From CAYYJS01 sp964472315 (GTDB lineage: Bacteria; Verrucomicrobiota; Kiritimatiellia; UBA8416), in contig CAYYJS010000016.1 in NCBI GenBank assembly GCA_964472315.1, forward strand, positions 1 through 64,000: a stretch of DNA of 64,000 nucleotides, read 5' to 3'. Both the position numbers and the translations under genes were made by a program. Under the pieces are notes generated by a model that saw nothing but the letters and a program-made list of their open reading frames with translations, was not told where the DNA came from and did not search any database. Positions within the stretch are counted from its first letter, which is position 1, and every line of letters begins with the position of its first letter. Shown piece after piece: positions 25,064-35,200 of this stretch.

Positions 25064-25903
25064 ATGGGCTGGTTCAAACGATCACAGGACCGGGAAGCGG
25101 CGCCGGTCTCCGACGACCTGTACGTCGCCTGCTCGAAATGCAAGGCCCACATCTTCAAGGAGGAGTGGAACACCAACCATAAGGTCTGTCCGAAGTGCAA
25201 CCATCACGAACGGCTCACCTATCAGGAACGACTCGACCTGATCGTCGATCCGGGCACCTTCCGCGAGTTCAACCAGCACATCAAGCCGTCCGACCCCCTT
25301 GCGTTCGTCGACGGCAAGGGCAGCTATGCGGATAAGGCCGCGGAGACGGCGACGGCGACGGGGATGAACGAGGCTATCGTAACCGGCAGCGGCAACATCA
25401 ACGGCATCCGTATCGTACTGGGCGTCATGGACTTCCGATTTCTGGGCGGCTCGCTGGCCAGCGGCACCGGCGAGAAGATTCTCCTGGCCGCCGAGCATGC
25501 CCTGCGCTTCAAACGAGCGCTTGTCCTGTTCTCCGCCTCCGGCGGCGCGCGCATGCACGAGGGCATCATCTCGCTCATGCAGATGGCCAAGACATGCGCC
25601 GCCATCGCCAAGATCGAGAAGGCCGGACTGCCGTACATTTCGGTGATGACCGACCCGACTTTCGGCGGCGTCTCCGCGAGTTACGCGATGGTCGGCGACA
25701 TCAACATCGCCGAACCGGGCGCCATGATCGGTTTCGCGGGCCGCCGCGTGATCGAACAGACCATCAAACAGAAGCTCCCGGATGACTTCCAGACGGCCGA
25801 GTACCTGCTGGATCACGGGTTCATCGACGCCATCGTGAACCGCGGCGAGATGAAGGATTTCCTGCACAAGGTGCTGCTCTACAGCGGCCGCAAGAAAGGA
25901 TAG
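25064..25903 (+). CDS. accD: Acetyl-CoA carboxylase carboxyltransferase subunit beta
   Basis: AccD and AccA together transfer CO2 from biotin to acetyl-CoA, making malonyl-CoA for fatty acids. The N-terminal zinc finger has C23, C26, C42 and C45 (CSKC then CPKC). The carboxyltransferase core has GGSLASGTGEKI, FSASGGARMHEG and FAGRRVIEQT. Length (279) is typical. The ATG follows an AGGAAAGG-rich ribosome site. The accA gene follows after 8 nt. Confidence 0.96.
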   Translation: MGWFKRSQDREAAPVSDDLYVACSKCKAHIFKEEWNTNHKVCPKCNHHERLTYQERLDLIVDPGTFREFNQHIKPSDPLAFVDGKGSYADKAAETATATGMNEAIVTGSGNINGIRIVLGVMDFRFLGGSLASGTGEKILLAAEHALRFKRALVLFSASGGARMHEGIISLMQMAKTCAAIAKIEKAGLPYISVMTDPTFGGVSASYAMVGDINIAEPGAMIGFAGRRVIEQTIKQKLPDDFQTAEYLLDHGFIDAIVNRGEMKDFLHKVLLYSGRKKG

Positions 25904-25911
25904 CCCGAGCC

Positions 25912-26871
25912 ATGGAACTCGATTTCGAGAAAGAGATCACGGACGTCGAGCAGCGCATTGCCGAGATCACCCGGCAGTGCGAGCAGAACGCCAACGAGGA
26001 GATGGAAGGCGAACTCGCGACGCTCAAGCGCAAGATGAAGGCCCTGAGCAAGAAGCTCTACGCCTCGCTCACCGCCTGGCAGACCGTGCAGATCGCACGA
26101 CATGCCGACCGACCGCTGCTGCGGGACTTCATCGCCGGCATGTGCTCGGACTTCGTCGAACTTCACGGCGACCGCAATGTCGGCGACGATCGCGCCATGG
26201 CCGGCGGCTTTGCCACCATCGACGGCGAGCGCGTCATGCTGATCGGCATGGTCAAAGGGCGTACCGTCGACGAGAAAGTGACCTGCAACTTCGGCATGCC
26301 GAACCCCGAGGGCTACCGCAAAGCCCTGCGCTTGATGCGGCTCGCCGAGAAGTACGACTTGCCGATCGTGTGCCTGATTGACACGCCGGCCGCCTATCCC
26401 GGCCGCGAGGCCGAGGAACGCGGCCAGGCTGAAGCCATCGCCCGCAACCTCACGGAAATGGCGAAACTCGAGGTGCCCATCGTCGTCGTCATCACCGGCG
26501 AAGGCGGCAGCGGCGGGGCTCTCGGCATCGCCGTCGGCGATGCCGTGCTCATGCTCTCGCACGCCGTCTACTCGGTGATCCCGCCCGAAGGGTGCGCCGC
26601 CATCCTCTGGCGCGATGCCGCCAAGGCGCCGGAGGCCGCGCAGGCGCTCAAGATAACCGCCGATTCGCTGCTGGCGCTCGGGGTGATCGACGAGATCGTT
26701 CCGGAACCGCCCGGGGGCGCCCACCGCGATGCCAACGCGACCATCGCCGCCACGAAGGAGGCCGTCCTGCGCCACGTGCGCACGCTGAAGCGGATCCGTT
26801 CGCGCCGCCATCTCGTCGAACGTCGTTACCAGAAGTTCGCCCGCTTCGGGCGGTTCCAGAAGACCCGGTAG
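25912..26871 (+). CDS. accA: Acetyl-CoA carboxylase carboxyltransferase subunit alpha
   Basis: The N-terminal coiled region (DFEKEITDVEQRIAEI) and the crotonase-like core (FVELHGDRNVGDD; LIDTPAAYPGREAEERGQ; GEGGSGGALGIAVGD) are diagnostic for AccA. Length (319) is normal. It partners the AccD encoded just upstream. The third gene of the operon supplies a biotin-carrier domain, while no biotin carboxylase gene lies in the window. Confidence 0.96.
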   Translation: MELDFEKEITDVEQRIAEITRQCEQNANEEMEGELATLKRKMKALSKKLYASLTAWQTVQIARHADRPLLRDFIAGMCSDFVELHGDRNVGDDRAMAGGFATIDGERVMLIGMVKGRTVDEKVTCNFGMPNPEGYRKALRLMRLAEKYDLPIVCLIDTPAAYPGREAEERGQAEAIARNLTEMAKLEVPIVVVITGEGGSGGALGIAVGDAVLMLSHAVYSVIPPEGCAAILWRDAAKAPEAAQALKITADSLLALGVIDEIVPEPPGGAHRDANATIAATKEAVLRHVRTLKRIRSRRHLVERRYQKFARFGRFQKTR

Positions 26872-26906
26872 TTGTCCAGGATTGCCAATCAGGAGAAGAT
26901 AACCCT

Positions 26907-28895
26907 ATGCCAACGAAGAAGAAAACGACCCGCAAGACCGCGGCGACAGCCGCGACGACGCCCCCCGTCGAGACGATCACCGGCGCCGCCAAGCGCATCC
27001 CGCTGCGGATTACCGATACGACCCTACGGGATGCCCATCAGTCCCTCTGGGCCACCCGCATGCGCAGCAAGGACATCATGGGCATCATCGACACCATCGA
27101 TCAGGCCGGTTACTACTCCCTCGAAGTCTGGGGTGGCGCCACCTTCGACGTGTGCCTGCGCTTCCTCCGCGAAAACCCGTGGGAACGTCTGCGCCAGATC
27201 AAGAAGCACGCCCCGCGTACTCCGCTGCAGATGCTGCTGCGCGGCCAGAACATCCTGGGCTACAAGAACTACCCGGACGACGTTCTGTACCGCTTTGCCG
27301 AACTGGCCGTGCGCAACGGCTGCGACATCTTCCGCATCTTCGACGCGCTCAACGACACGCGCAATCTCGAACAGGCCATCAAGGCGGTGAAGAAGGCGGG
27401 CGGCCACGCGCAGGGCACGCTCTCCTATACGATCAGCCCCGTGCACACGATCGCCGAGTACGTGCGCGTGGCAAAGGAACAGGTCGCCATCGGCATCGAT
27501 TCCCTCTGCATCAAGGACATGGCCGGCATCCTGACGCCAATCATGGCCGAGAAACTCGTCTCGGCCCTCGTCCGAGAAATCAGCGTACCGATCCAGATCC
27601 ATTCGCACATGACCAGCGGCATGGCCACGGCCACGTGCGTGGAGGCGGTGCGCGCCGGCGCCGGCGCGATCGACTGCGCCATCTCGGTGATGGCATGCCG
27701 CTCCTCGCAGCCTCCGGTCGAGACGATGCTGGCGATCTTCGACGAGACTCCCTACCACGCCAATCTCAACGTCGAGGCGCTGCGCAAGATCTGCGCGTTC
27801 TTCACCGAACTCGCGCCCCAGCGCCAACTCGGGAACGATCCGATCAACCCGATCGATCCGGAGATCCTGATCCACCATATCCCCGGCGGTATGATCTCCA
27901 ACCTGCGCTCGCAACTGGCGCAGCAGAACGCCCTCGACCGCCTGCCGGAAGTGCTGGCCGAACTGCCGCGCTGCCGCGCCGACATGGGCTATCCGCCGCT
28001 CGTCACGCCGACCAGCCAGATTGTCGGCGTGCAAGCCGTGCTCAATGTCCTTTCCGGCGAACGTTACGCGATGATCACCGAGGAGACCCGGAACTACGTG
28101 AAGGGCCAGTACGGCCGCGCGCCGGCGCCGATCGATTCGAAGCTGCTGCACAAGGTGCTCGGCAAAGACAAACCCATTACCTGCCGGCCGGCCGACCTGC
28201 TGGAGCCGATGCTGCCCACGGCGACCAACGGCATCCCCGGCGGTCTGATCGAGTCCGAGGAGGACGTCATCTCCTACTGCCTGTTCCCCGAACAGGCTCT
28301 GGAATACTTCCGCTGGCGCGCCATGCCCACCGAACAGCGGCCGTCCCCGCCGGCGGATATCGAGATGAAGAAGCAGGCGGATGCCGCAAAACCGACCCCG
28401 CCCGCCAAAGCCGAACCCGCGCGCCGGCTGCTCTCCGATCAGGATTACCGCGAACTGGGCACGCTGATCGACAAGGTGGCCGCGCTGAACCTGAACGAGT
28501 TCACGATCCGGCGCAACGACCTGAACGTCAGCCTCAAGGCGGCGGGCATCGCCGCCGGCACGATCGCCACCCCCGCGGCCGAAGTGGTGCCGACAACCCC
28601 GGTCGAAGTTCCCGCGGCGCCACCCGCGGCGCCCGCGACACCCGCGGCGCCGGAGGGCGAGTCGATCAAGGCGCCGTTGAACGGGACGTTCTATCGGTCG
28701 GCCGGCCCCGGCCAGCCAAAGTTCGCCGAGGAAGGCCAGACCGTCGCGAAGGACGCGCCCGTCTGTATCGTCGAGGCCATGAAGCTGTTCAATCAGATCA
28801 AGGCGCCAAAAGCCTGCACGGTGGTGAAGTTCCTGGTCAACCACGGCGACGCCGTCACGAAGGGCCAGCCGCTTGCCGTCATCGTGGACGCCTAG
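26907..28895 (+). CDS. Biotin-dependent carboxyltransferase (oxaloacetate decarboxylase alpha / pyruvate carboxylase B) fused to AccB-like carrier domain
   Basis: Residues about 30-300 form the pyruvate/oxaloacetate carboxyltransferase barrel, with DTTLRDAHQSLWATR, CIKDMAG and the metal-binding IHSHM. A conserved carboxylase domain follows (about 300-480). The last part resembles AccB rather than a normal OadA tail. A segment like the AccB N-terminus (ELGTLIDKVAALNLNEFTI) is followed by an Ala/Pro linker and a biotinyl domain with NGTFYRSAGPGQPKF and biotin Lys626 in EAMKLFNQIKA. It lies 35 nt after accA. The domain may serve both enzymes. Confidence 0.88.
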   Translation: MPTKKKTTRKTAATAATTPPVETITGAAKRIPLRITDTTLRDAHQSLWATRMRSKDIMGIIDTIDQAGYYSLEVWGGATFDVCLRFLRENPWERLRQIKKHAPRTPLQMLLRGQNILGYKNYPDDVLYRFAELAVRNGCDIFRIFDALNDTRNLEQAIKAVKKAGGHAQGTLSYTISPVHTIAEYVRVAKEQVAIGIDSLCIKDMAGILTPIMAEKLVSALVREISVPIQIHSHMTSGMATATCVEAVRAGAGAIDCAISVMACRSSQPPVETMLAIFDETPYHANLNVEALRKICAFFTELAPQRQLGNDPINPIDPEILIHHIPGGMISNLRSQLAQQNALDRLPEVLAELPRCRADMGYPPLVTPTSQIVGVQAVLNVLSGERYAMITEETRNYVKGQYGRAPAPIDSKLLHKVLGKDKPITCRPADLLEPMLPTATNGIPGGLIESEEDVISYCLFPEQALEYFRWRAMPTEQRPSPPADIEMKKQADAAKPTPPAKAEPARRLLSDQDYRELGTLIDKVAALNLNEFTIRRNDLNVSLKAAGIAAGTIATPAAEVVPTTPVEVPAAPPAAPATPAAPEGESIKAPLNGTFYRSAGPGQPKFAEEGQTVAKDAPVCIVEAMKLFNQIKAPKACTVVKFLVNHGDAVTKGQPLAVIVDA

Positions 28896-28909
28896 GCGAC
28901 GCGACCGTT

Positions 28910-31900
28910 TCAGGCGACCCATGCCACGCGGCCGATGCGCGTGAAGACCAGACCGCACGCGATCGCCGTCTCCGGCACGGCGAGGATGCGCCCGAGCGCT
29001 TTGCGATAGAGCTGCATCTGCGGACGGTAGTGCTCGGCCTTGTCGGCGCACGCGCGTGCCGTGTCCTCGATCCGGTTGCTCTTGTAGTCGAGGATCGTCA
29101 CCGCGCACACCCGGTCGTCGGCATCGCGCTCGATCACGACGCGGTCGAACTGCCCCGACACCCAGGTGTCGTCGATCACGATCTCGAAGCTGCGCTCGCG
29201 CCATAACGCCACGCGCGCGGCCGCCGGCCGCGACAGGGCCTTGCGCACGTCGTCGGTACGCATGGCGTGCTGGAACTGAACCGCGACGTCGCGTCGCACC
29301 GGCTCCGTCGCCGTCGCGGCAGCCCCCCACGCGGCGACGATCGCCGCGGGATCGGCATCCTCGATGAACGCCACCTTCTCGAACAAGCTGTGAATCGCGG
29401 TTCCGAAATCGAGCACGTCGCGAACGTCCGGCGCGAATAACTTCGCCGCCTGAATACCCCGATCGTCCTGGAGCGAAGGCTCCTGGCGCGCCAGACGGCG
29501 GCGCATCGACGGCCGCCCGGCAAACGCCGCCGGCCGCCCCGCGGCCGCCGCCGGCGGGGTTTCGCGCGCGCGTTCGGGAAGCGCGCGGAACCACGCGGGA
29601 TCGCCGGACGCGTACAGACACACGGCATCGGCCCCCGCCAGCCTCAGATTGGGCCGGCCATCCGTCGCGGACCCTTCGGTCAGGACAGTCTTGAGCAGCG
29701 CCGCGGCATCGAGGCTGGACGCCGTCTTTCCCGGATACCGCGTCACCAGATAAAGCCCGCGTTTGGCACGCGTCAACGCCACGTACAGCACACTCAACGC
29801 GTCCAGCGCCGCGGCGGCGTCACCCGCCGCCTGCTCGTCCGCCAGCACCGTGACCGCCTCGGCGACCACGCGACGCGGCATCCGGAGGACCCACCGCGGT
29901 TGCTGGGTGCGCGGATCCCGCGCCAGATGCAGCTCGCCGCTGTCCCCGTGCGACATCGAACGGCCCATCAGATCGGGCACGATGACCACGTCGAATCCAA
30001 GCCCTTTGGCTTGGTGAACCGTCATGACACGCACCGCATGCGCCGCGGCCGACTCCGTAATGCGGTGGGCCTGCACGAACCGCACAAAAGCATCGACGTC
30101 GATACCGCCCGTCTGGTCATACGCGGCGGCGGCTTCGAGCAACTCGTCCAGCCGGCGCCGCCCGAAGGCATCCAGCACGCCCAGTTCGCCGAGGGTCCGC
30201 CCCAACCCACGCAGGCATTCCTGAAAGCCATGGGCCGCCACCGTGTCGAGAATGTGGCGCGACGCGTCGCCGCACGACCGACCGCGGAACCAGTCGCCGG
30301 CCGCCAGCGGACTCATCTGGATGTGGCGCAGCGCAACCGTATCGCCGGGATGCGCCGCAAAACGCATGACCGCCAGCATCAGCGCCACGACCGGGTTGTC
30401 GACGATCGTCGCCCGGCCTTCATGGACCACCGGCATGTCCGGACACCGGCGGCGCAACACGTCGACCAAGTCGCCCCCGGCGCGGTTGGTCCGCACGAGC
30501 ACCGCCACGTCCAGTCCGCGCGACAAGGGCCGCAACTCGTTCAGGAGATCGGCCACGGTCGCGTACTCGTCCTCGACCTCGGGCTTCGCCCCGTCGGCAC
30601 GATACGGTTCGAGCAGCATGGCACAGCCTGACACATCCGCCAATGTGCCCGAGCACGAGTGCGTCCGCCAGATGGCCGCCCAGTCAGCCACCGTCTCGGG
30701 CGGCAGCCCCGCGACGTCCCCCAGCCCGCCGAACACGCGGTTGACCGTATCGATGATCGGCGGGCAGGAGCGATAGGAGGCATTCAGCGGCTGCTCTTCC
30801 AGACGGCGCGCATAGCGCTCGCGCACCGCGCCGAACAGGCGCGCGTTGCCGCCGCGCCACCCGTAGATCGCCTGCTTGACATCGCCGACATAGAACAGGC
30901 TGCGCGTGCCGGAGTCGTCCTGGACGAGTTCGTCGACCAGATTGCTCAGAACGGCCCATTGCAGGTCGCTCGTGTCCTGGAATTCGTCAAGCAGCCAATG
31001 ATCGAGGCGGCAGTCGAGGCGGTAGTCGATGTAGAGTCGGCCCGGCGCATCCGGCATACGACTGATCGACAGACCTCCCGCGAGCGGACTCGCCGGCGTG
31101 AGCAGGTACTGAGCGTCCTCGAACGTAAAGCGCCCCGAACGGCGCAGTTCGTCCGCGTAGGCCTTCTCGAAGAGCGACAAGACACGGTGCAGACCGCGGG
31201 TGCGCTCGCAGGCGACCCTCAACTCGCTCCACAGAACATGCCGTACGAGGGCCAGCACGTCATGGGCCGCCGCGCCGGGAATGACGCAGACCACACGGTC
31301 CATCCGCACCGCGGCGGAACCGCGCAACAAGTCCGGAGCCACCGGCAGAAGCTTGACGAACAGGTACTCCAGCGGCCCGCTCCAGACGCCCCCCGGACCG
31401 AAGAAGGACACGGCATCGAGAAACGCCCGCCAACGCGCTGCCAGGCGATCGTCCGTCGCCCCGTCCACAAGCGCCACACGCACACGCGCCACCACGGCCT
31501 CCAGATCGTCCACTGGCGAAGGGAACTGCCCCGCGCACGGCCAGATGCACGCCGGTTCGCCCCAGCGCGCACCATCCGGCAACACACGGTAGGGTGCGCG
31601 GCCGTCGGACAGAAACTCGCCGAGCTGCCGGCCCAGCGCCTTGTCCTCGTGCCCGAACGTGGCCTGCTTGAACGCCTCGAAAAACGCCCGCTGCAGACGC
31701 CCCCCGACCGCCCCCGGATCGAAAATGCCGCGCAAGACCTCGAACCGCAGGTCCTCGGCCGCCGGACTCTCGCCATCCACGATGGTAAACTCGGACGCCA
31801 CGCCCAACTCGCCCGGAAACGCGCGCACCACCGAGATGATGAAACTGTCCAGCGTGCCGATGTGGAGCCGATGCAAACTGTCGAGAAAGACGCGGAGCAG

Positions 31901-32170
31901 ACCCCGAAACACGTCCGGCCCCGCGGAAGGCATATCGATCAGACACCCCGTGCGCGCGGCGACGCCGGCATCGTCGGACGCCTTCCACAGATAGCCGACG
32001 ATGGAGTCGAAAATCTCGCCGGCCGCCTTGCGCGAGAACGTCAGCGCGCAGATCCGTTCGGGCGCGACACCACCCGCCAGCAACCGGATGTAGCGGTGCG
32101 CGAGTTGGAACGTCTTGCCGGAACCGGCCGACGCCGCGATGGCCAGATTGGGTAGCGCACGCGGTGTCAT
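28910..32170 (-). CDS. addA: UvrD/AddA-like helicase-nuclease
   Basis: This 1086-residue protein has Walker A ASAGSGKTFQL at residues 12-22 and ICALTFSRKAAGEI (motif Ia). YIDYRLDCRLDHWLLDEFQDTSDLQW carries the DEXX-type Walker B, GDVKQAIYGWRGG is motif III, and VMTVHQAKGLGFDVVIVPDL is motif V. The C-terminal PD-(D/E)XK nuclease includes DFGTAIHSLFEKVAF and ILDYKSNRIED. Together these match AddA/RecB-type double-strand-break resection enzymes. Its ATG overlaps the stop of the AddB-like gene. It is convergent with the biotin-enzyme gene. Confidence 0.87.
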   Translation of the reverse strand: MTPRALPNLAIAASAGSGKTFQLAHRYIRLLAGGVAPERICALTFSRKAAGEIFDSIVGYLWKASDDAGVAARTGCLIDMPSAGPDVFRGLLRVFLDSLHRLHIGTLDSFIISVVRAFPGELGVASEFTIVDGESPAAEDLRFEVLRGIFDPGAVGGRLQRAFFEAFKQATFGHEDKALGRQLGEFLSDGRAPYRVLPDGARWGEPACIWPCAGQFPSPVDDLEAVVARVRVALVDGATDDRLAARWRAFLDAVSFFGPGGVWSGPLEYLFVKLLPVAPDLLRGSAAVRMDRVVCVIPGAAAHDVLALVRHVLWSELRVACERTRGLHRVLSLFEKAYADELRRSGRFTFEDAQYLLTPASPLAGGLSISRMPDAPGRLYIDYRLDCRLDHWLLDEFQDTSDLQWAVLSNLVDELVQDDSGTRSLFYVGDVKQAIYGWRGGNARLFGAVRERYARRLEEQPLNASYRSCPPIIDTVNRVFGGLGDVAGLPPETVADWAAIWRTHSCSGTLADVSGCAMLLEPYRADGAKPEVEDEYATVADLLNELRPLSRGLDVAVLVRTNRAGGDLVDVLRRRCPDMPVVHEGRATIVDNPVVALMLAVMRFAAHPGDTVALRHIQMSPLAAGDWFRGRSCGDASRHILDTVAAHGFQECLRGLGRTLGELGVLDAFGRRRLDELLEAAAAYDQTGGIDVDAFVRFVQAHRITESAAAHAVRVMTVHQAKGLGFDVVIVPDLMGRSMSHGDSGELHLARDPRTQQPRWVLRMPRRVVAEAVTVLADEQAAGDAAAALDALSVLYVALTRAKRGLYLVTRYPGKTASSLDAAALLKTVLTEGSATDGRPNLRLAGADAVCLYASGDPAWFRALPERARETPPAAAAGRPAAFAGRPSMRRRLARQEPSLQDDRGIQAAKLFAPDVRDVLDFGTAIHSLFEKVAFIEDADPAAIVAAWGAAATATEPVRRDVAVQFQHAMRTDDVRKALSRPAAARVALWRERSFEIVIDDTWVSGQFDRVVIERDADDRVCAVTILDYKSNRIEDTARACADKAEHYRPQMQLYRKALGRILAVPETAIACGLVFTRIGRVAWVA

Positions 32171-34983
32171 GACAGGGGCTCCACCGCGTCCGCGACGGGC
32201 ACCCCCGCCACCAGCGGATCGCACACGTCGTACGACACGCGCTCGACTGGAGGCCAGAAACGCCTCTCGGCAATGGCCAGCGCCACACCCCGCGCACACG
32301 CCATGGCCGTCTCGTGAAGGGCCTCGTTCATCTCGTCCCATACGGCCATGCCGGTATCCACGATCGCTTTCGGCAGGTTGAAATACGCCAGCTCGATGTC
32401 GCCGCCGAGACCCATGGCCGTGACCATGGCCCGGTAGAGCGGCAACTGGAGGTCGGTCCAGCAAAGGTTGCGCCCGCGCACCTGGATCCCGGCCAAGGCA
32501 AAGGACGGCGTGTCCGCGCGCGCCGTGGACAGGTGGCTCTCGGCGGGATGCACGGCGCGGTCCGAAGTCTTGTAGTCGATCACACGCAGCGTCCCGCGGT
32601 CACGGTGGCGGTCCACACGGTCGATGCGGCCGCTGACCGTCAAACCGCCCACCTGAAGCGTCGCCTTCTGTTCCACGCGCAGGGGCTCCCATCCGACCGT
32701 CGGGAGCGCCACGTGACACTGCGCCGCCGCATGCAGCCGCTGCACGGCCGCATCGAGCGCCACCAGCACCGGCAGCGCCGGGCGGGCGCCGTAGCGACGG
32801 CGAACCCACGCGCGCGCGGCGCCTTCCAGAGCGTCGCCGAGGAGACCGGCATCCGACAGCGCGTACAGCTCCGGATCCGCAAGCTGTTCGAGCACGTGAT
32901 GGACCAGGCTGCCGAAGTCCCGGGCGTCCAGCTCGCGCTTGTCGTCCGACAACGACGCCATGTCCAGCAGGTGTGTCAGGTAGAAACGGAACGGACAGGC
33001 CAGGTAGTCGTGGAACGCCGTCACCGGAAGCCGCTCGATCGTGCGCTCTTCCGCCTTGACGCCGGCGGCCGCCGGCCGCAACCGGAAGCTCACCGTGGCC
33101 GGACAGGTCAGCCGCTCCTCGCGCGGCGCGTCGAACAGGCGCGCGGCGCGCCCCGGCAGGTCCGCCTCGGGGCACCGGAACAGCAGCCGCGACGGTCGCA
33201 GCGGATCGCCCGCGCCACTGACCTTCCCGCAGATCAACCGGACCACCCCGTCGCGGCGCCGACACGCACACATGGCGCTCAACAGATAGACATCGCGCGC
33301 CAGACGCAAGGCATCGTGCCGCAGCCCGAGACGGACGCGCAACGCATCGGGTAGAAAGACATCGCTCAACCGGCCATCCGGCACGCATCCTTCGTTCATC
33401 CCGGTCACGATCAACACCGCGGCATTGTTCCAGGGCAGTTCGAGCCACCCCTCCAGGTCGACCTGCGCGGCGTCACGGTCGCACGGGTAACTCGACTCGC
33501 CCAGTCGGCTGACGAAAAGCTGAAGACGGTCGGCCTCCGACAGATCGAGCGACTCCATCGCGGCCGCACGGAATTCGTCCAGAACATCCATCACACACCC
33601 CGCGGCACGCAGGAAATCCTGATCCGTCCCGTCGTTCGCATCCAGCATGCGGCCGGCATATACGTCCCGCAACAGCGCGGCCACCGCGTCGTGTACCGAA
33701 GCGACGCCCAATGGAGCGATCAGCGCATCCAGCGCCGCCAGCGCCGCGCCGAGCGCGGTCGCGCGGTCGGGTGGTTTGCGCGCCAGCACCGCGCGCACCG
33801 CGGACACATCGGGCGGAAGATGGTCGTTCTGGAGCCGGTCCAACTCGGTCAGCACCGCATCGCCGGCCACGCCGCCGGTGGACGCGACTCGACCCAGCAG
33901 ATCCGGGTGGCGCAAGGCCGCGCGAAGCGCCTCATACGACCCATCGCGATGCAACGCGACGACTGCCGCGATCAGGTGAAACAGACGATGGCGCGACATC
34001 GGCCGGTCGCCGGGATCGAAGGCCCGCAGGCCCTGGTCGGACAAGGCCGCCATCACGTGAGGGATAACCTCGACGTCCGGCACGCCGATCGCCAGATCGC
34101 CAGCCCCCCAGCGCGCGTCGACCGCCTCGATCGTATCGATGACACAGGCCGCCTGCGCCTCCGGCGTACCCGCCAGCAGAATGCCATCGGCGCCGTCCGG
34201 CAACGGGATCTCACGCGTACGCCAGGCGTCCGGAAGCGGCCGCCCCCACCCGTCGAACAACGACTCCAGCGACTCCGGCGCGTGGATCAGGACCTCCACC
34301 GAAACCGTATCGGCGAGGCGCTCCAGCGCCCGCAACGTCAGCAGAGACGGGTCCGGAACGCCGGCGACGACAACCCGCGAGACGCCCTCCGGCAACACGG
34401 GGCGTTCCGCCCGGCGCATCTTGACATCGCATGGGTCGGCGACGCCAAACGCATGCGCCTGCTCGCGATAGCGCTGCTCAAGCGCCGCCAGTTCGACCCA
34501 ACGCTCCCGTTCGGGCAACGCCTCCCCAAGGCGCGCCACGACGTCCGCGATCGTCACGCCGCCATCCGCCAGCACCGCCCGCAAGGACTGGAACTGACGT
34601 CCCGTCCGCAGCGCCCATGCCGCGTCACACCCACCCTCCGGAACCTTCAGGGCAATCGGAAAGGCGTCGGGAGGAACCGCCCGCAAGGTATGCGCCCACA
34701 CCGCTTGCGAAACGGCCGCCGAGCATTCGACGACCGGCGACTCGCCACCCGTCACCAGGAAGTACGACGGCGGAACCACGTGGACCGACAGCGCCGCCCC
34801 GTCGCCCGCCCCGCACCGCGCCGCCAGACACTCGCGAAGGCGCCGCCCCGCCTGTTGCGTCGGTGTGACGATCAGCAGCGCGCCAAGGTCGACCGTCCCC
34901 GGCGTCCCTCCCGGCAGGATGTACTCGCAGACGGATTCCGTCAGGAAGCGATCCCATCCCAGAAATCGACGTACCACCGACAT
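32167..34983 (-). CDS. addB: AddB-like PD-(D/E)XK exonuclease subunit
   Basis: The N-terminal half resembles an inactivated helicase (LLIVTPTQQAGRRLRECL in the Walker A region, without GKT). The C-terminal third is a RecB-type nuclease: YLACPFRFYLTHLLD, DFGSLVHHVLEQL, GRIDRVD, LRVIDYKTSD and WTDLQLPLYRAM. It pairs with the AddA-like protein through an ATGA overlap. The four-Cys iron-sulfur pattern of Bacillus AddB is not obvious. The start MSVVRRF lies 7 nt after a -10 box without a ribosome site. Confidence 0.82.
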   Translation of the reverse strand: MSVVRRFLGWDRFLTESVCEYILPGGTPGTVDLGALLIVTPTQQAGRRLRECLAARCGAGDGAALSVHVVPPSYFLVTGGESPVVECSAAVSQAVWAHTLRAVPPDAFPIALKVPEGGCDAAWALRTGRQFQSLRAVLADGGVTIADVVARLGEALPERERWVELAALEQRYREQAHAFGVADPCDVKMRRAERPVLPEGVSRVVVAGVPDPSLLTLRALERLADTVSVEVLIHAPESLESLFDGWGRPLPDAWRTREIPLPDGADGILLAGTPEAQAACVIDTIEAVDARWGAGDLAIGVPDVEVIPHVMAALSDQGLRAFDPGDRPMSRHRLFHLIAAVVALHRDGSYEALRAALRHPDLLGRVASTGGVAGDAVLTELDRLQNDHLPPDVSAVRAVLARKPPDRATALGAALAALDALIAPLGVASVHDAVAALLRDVYAGRMLDANDGTDQDFLRAAGCVMDVLDEFRAAAMESLDLSEADRLQLFVSRLGESSYPCDRDAAQVDLEGWLELPWNNAAVLIVTGMNEGCVPDGRLSDVFLPDALRVRLGLRHDALRLARDVYLLSAMCACRRRDGVVRLICGKVSGAGDPLRPSRLLFRCPEADLPGRAARLFDAPREERLTCPATVSFRLRPAAAGVKAEERTIERLPVTAFHDYLACPFRFYLTHLLDMASLSDDKRELDARDFGSLVHHVLEQLADPELYALSDAGLLGDALEGAARAWVRRRYGARPALPVLVALDAAVQRLHAAAQCHVALPTVGWEPLRVEQKATLQVGGLTVSGRIDRVDRHRDRGTLRVIDYKTSDRAVHPAESHLSTARADTPSFALAGIQVRGRNLCWTDLQLPLYRAMVTAMGLGGDIELAYFNLPKAIVDTGMAVWDEMNEALHETAMACARGVALAIAERRFWPPVERVSYDVCDPLVAGVPVADAVEPLS

Positions 34984-34990
34984 GCGCCGG

Positions 34991-35020
34991 ATGCTAGCAC
35001 AGGCCATTCTCGCGACGCAA
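34991..35020 (-). promoter_or_regulatory. Promoter of addB-addA
   Basis: On the minus strand TTGCGT (35020-35015) and TAGCAT (34996-34991, preceded by TGC) are 18 nt apart. Only 7 nt separate the -10 box from the ATG, implying a leaderless transcript. Confidence 0.55.
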
Positions 35021-35200
35021 CCGCCGGATGCTTCGTCCAGCGGTTCACGCATCTCTCGGTCATGACGGGCCGATCTGGCGCGGTGGTATGCAGCGTGTCA
35101 CGACGACACATACCGGGAAGTCGTATTGGGTCATTTTGACACTGACACAATGGGCTTCGCAATCGGCCGCGGAATCGCTAATCCATTCATCGATAGCTAG

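Noticed and set aside
27024..29621. Minus-strand open frame of 865 codons
   Set aside because: It is antisense to the biotin-dependent carboxyltransferase and then out of frame with the AddA-like gene; no domain is seen.
35085..35114. Interrupted palindrome GGTATG...GTGTC / GACACATACC
   Set aside because: The arms pair only with a 5-nt bulge and it lies far from a clear promoter, so it was not listed as a feature.
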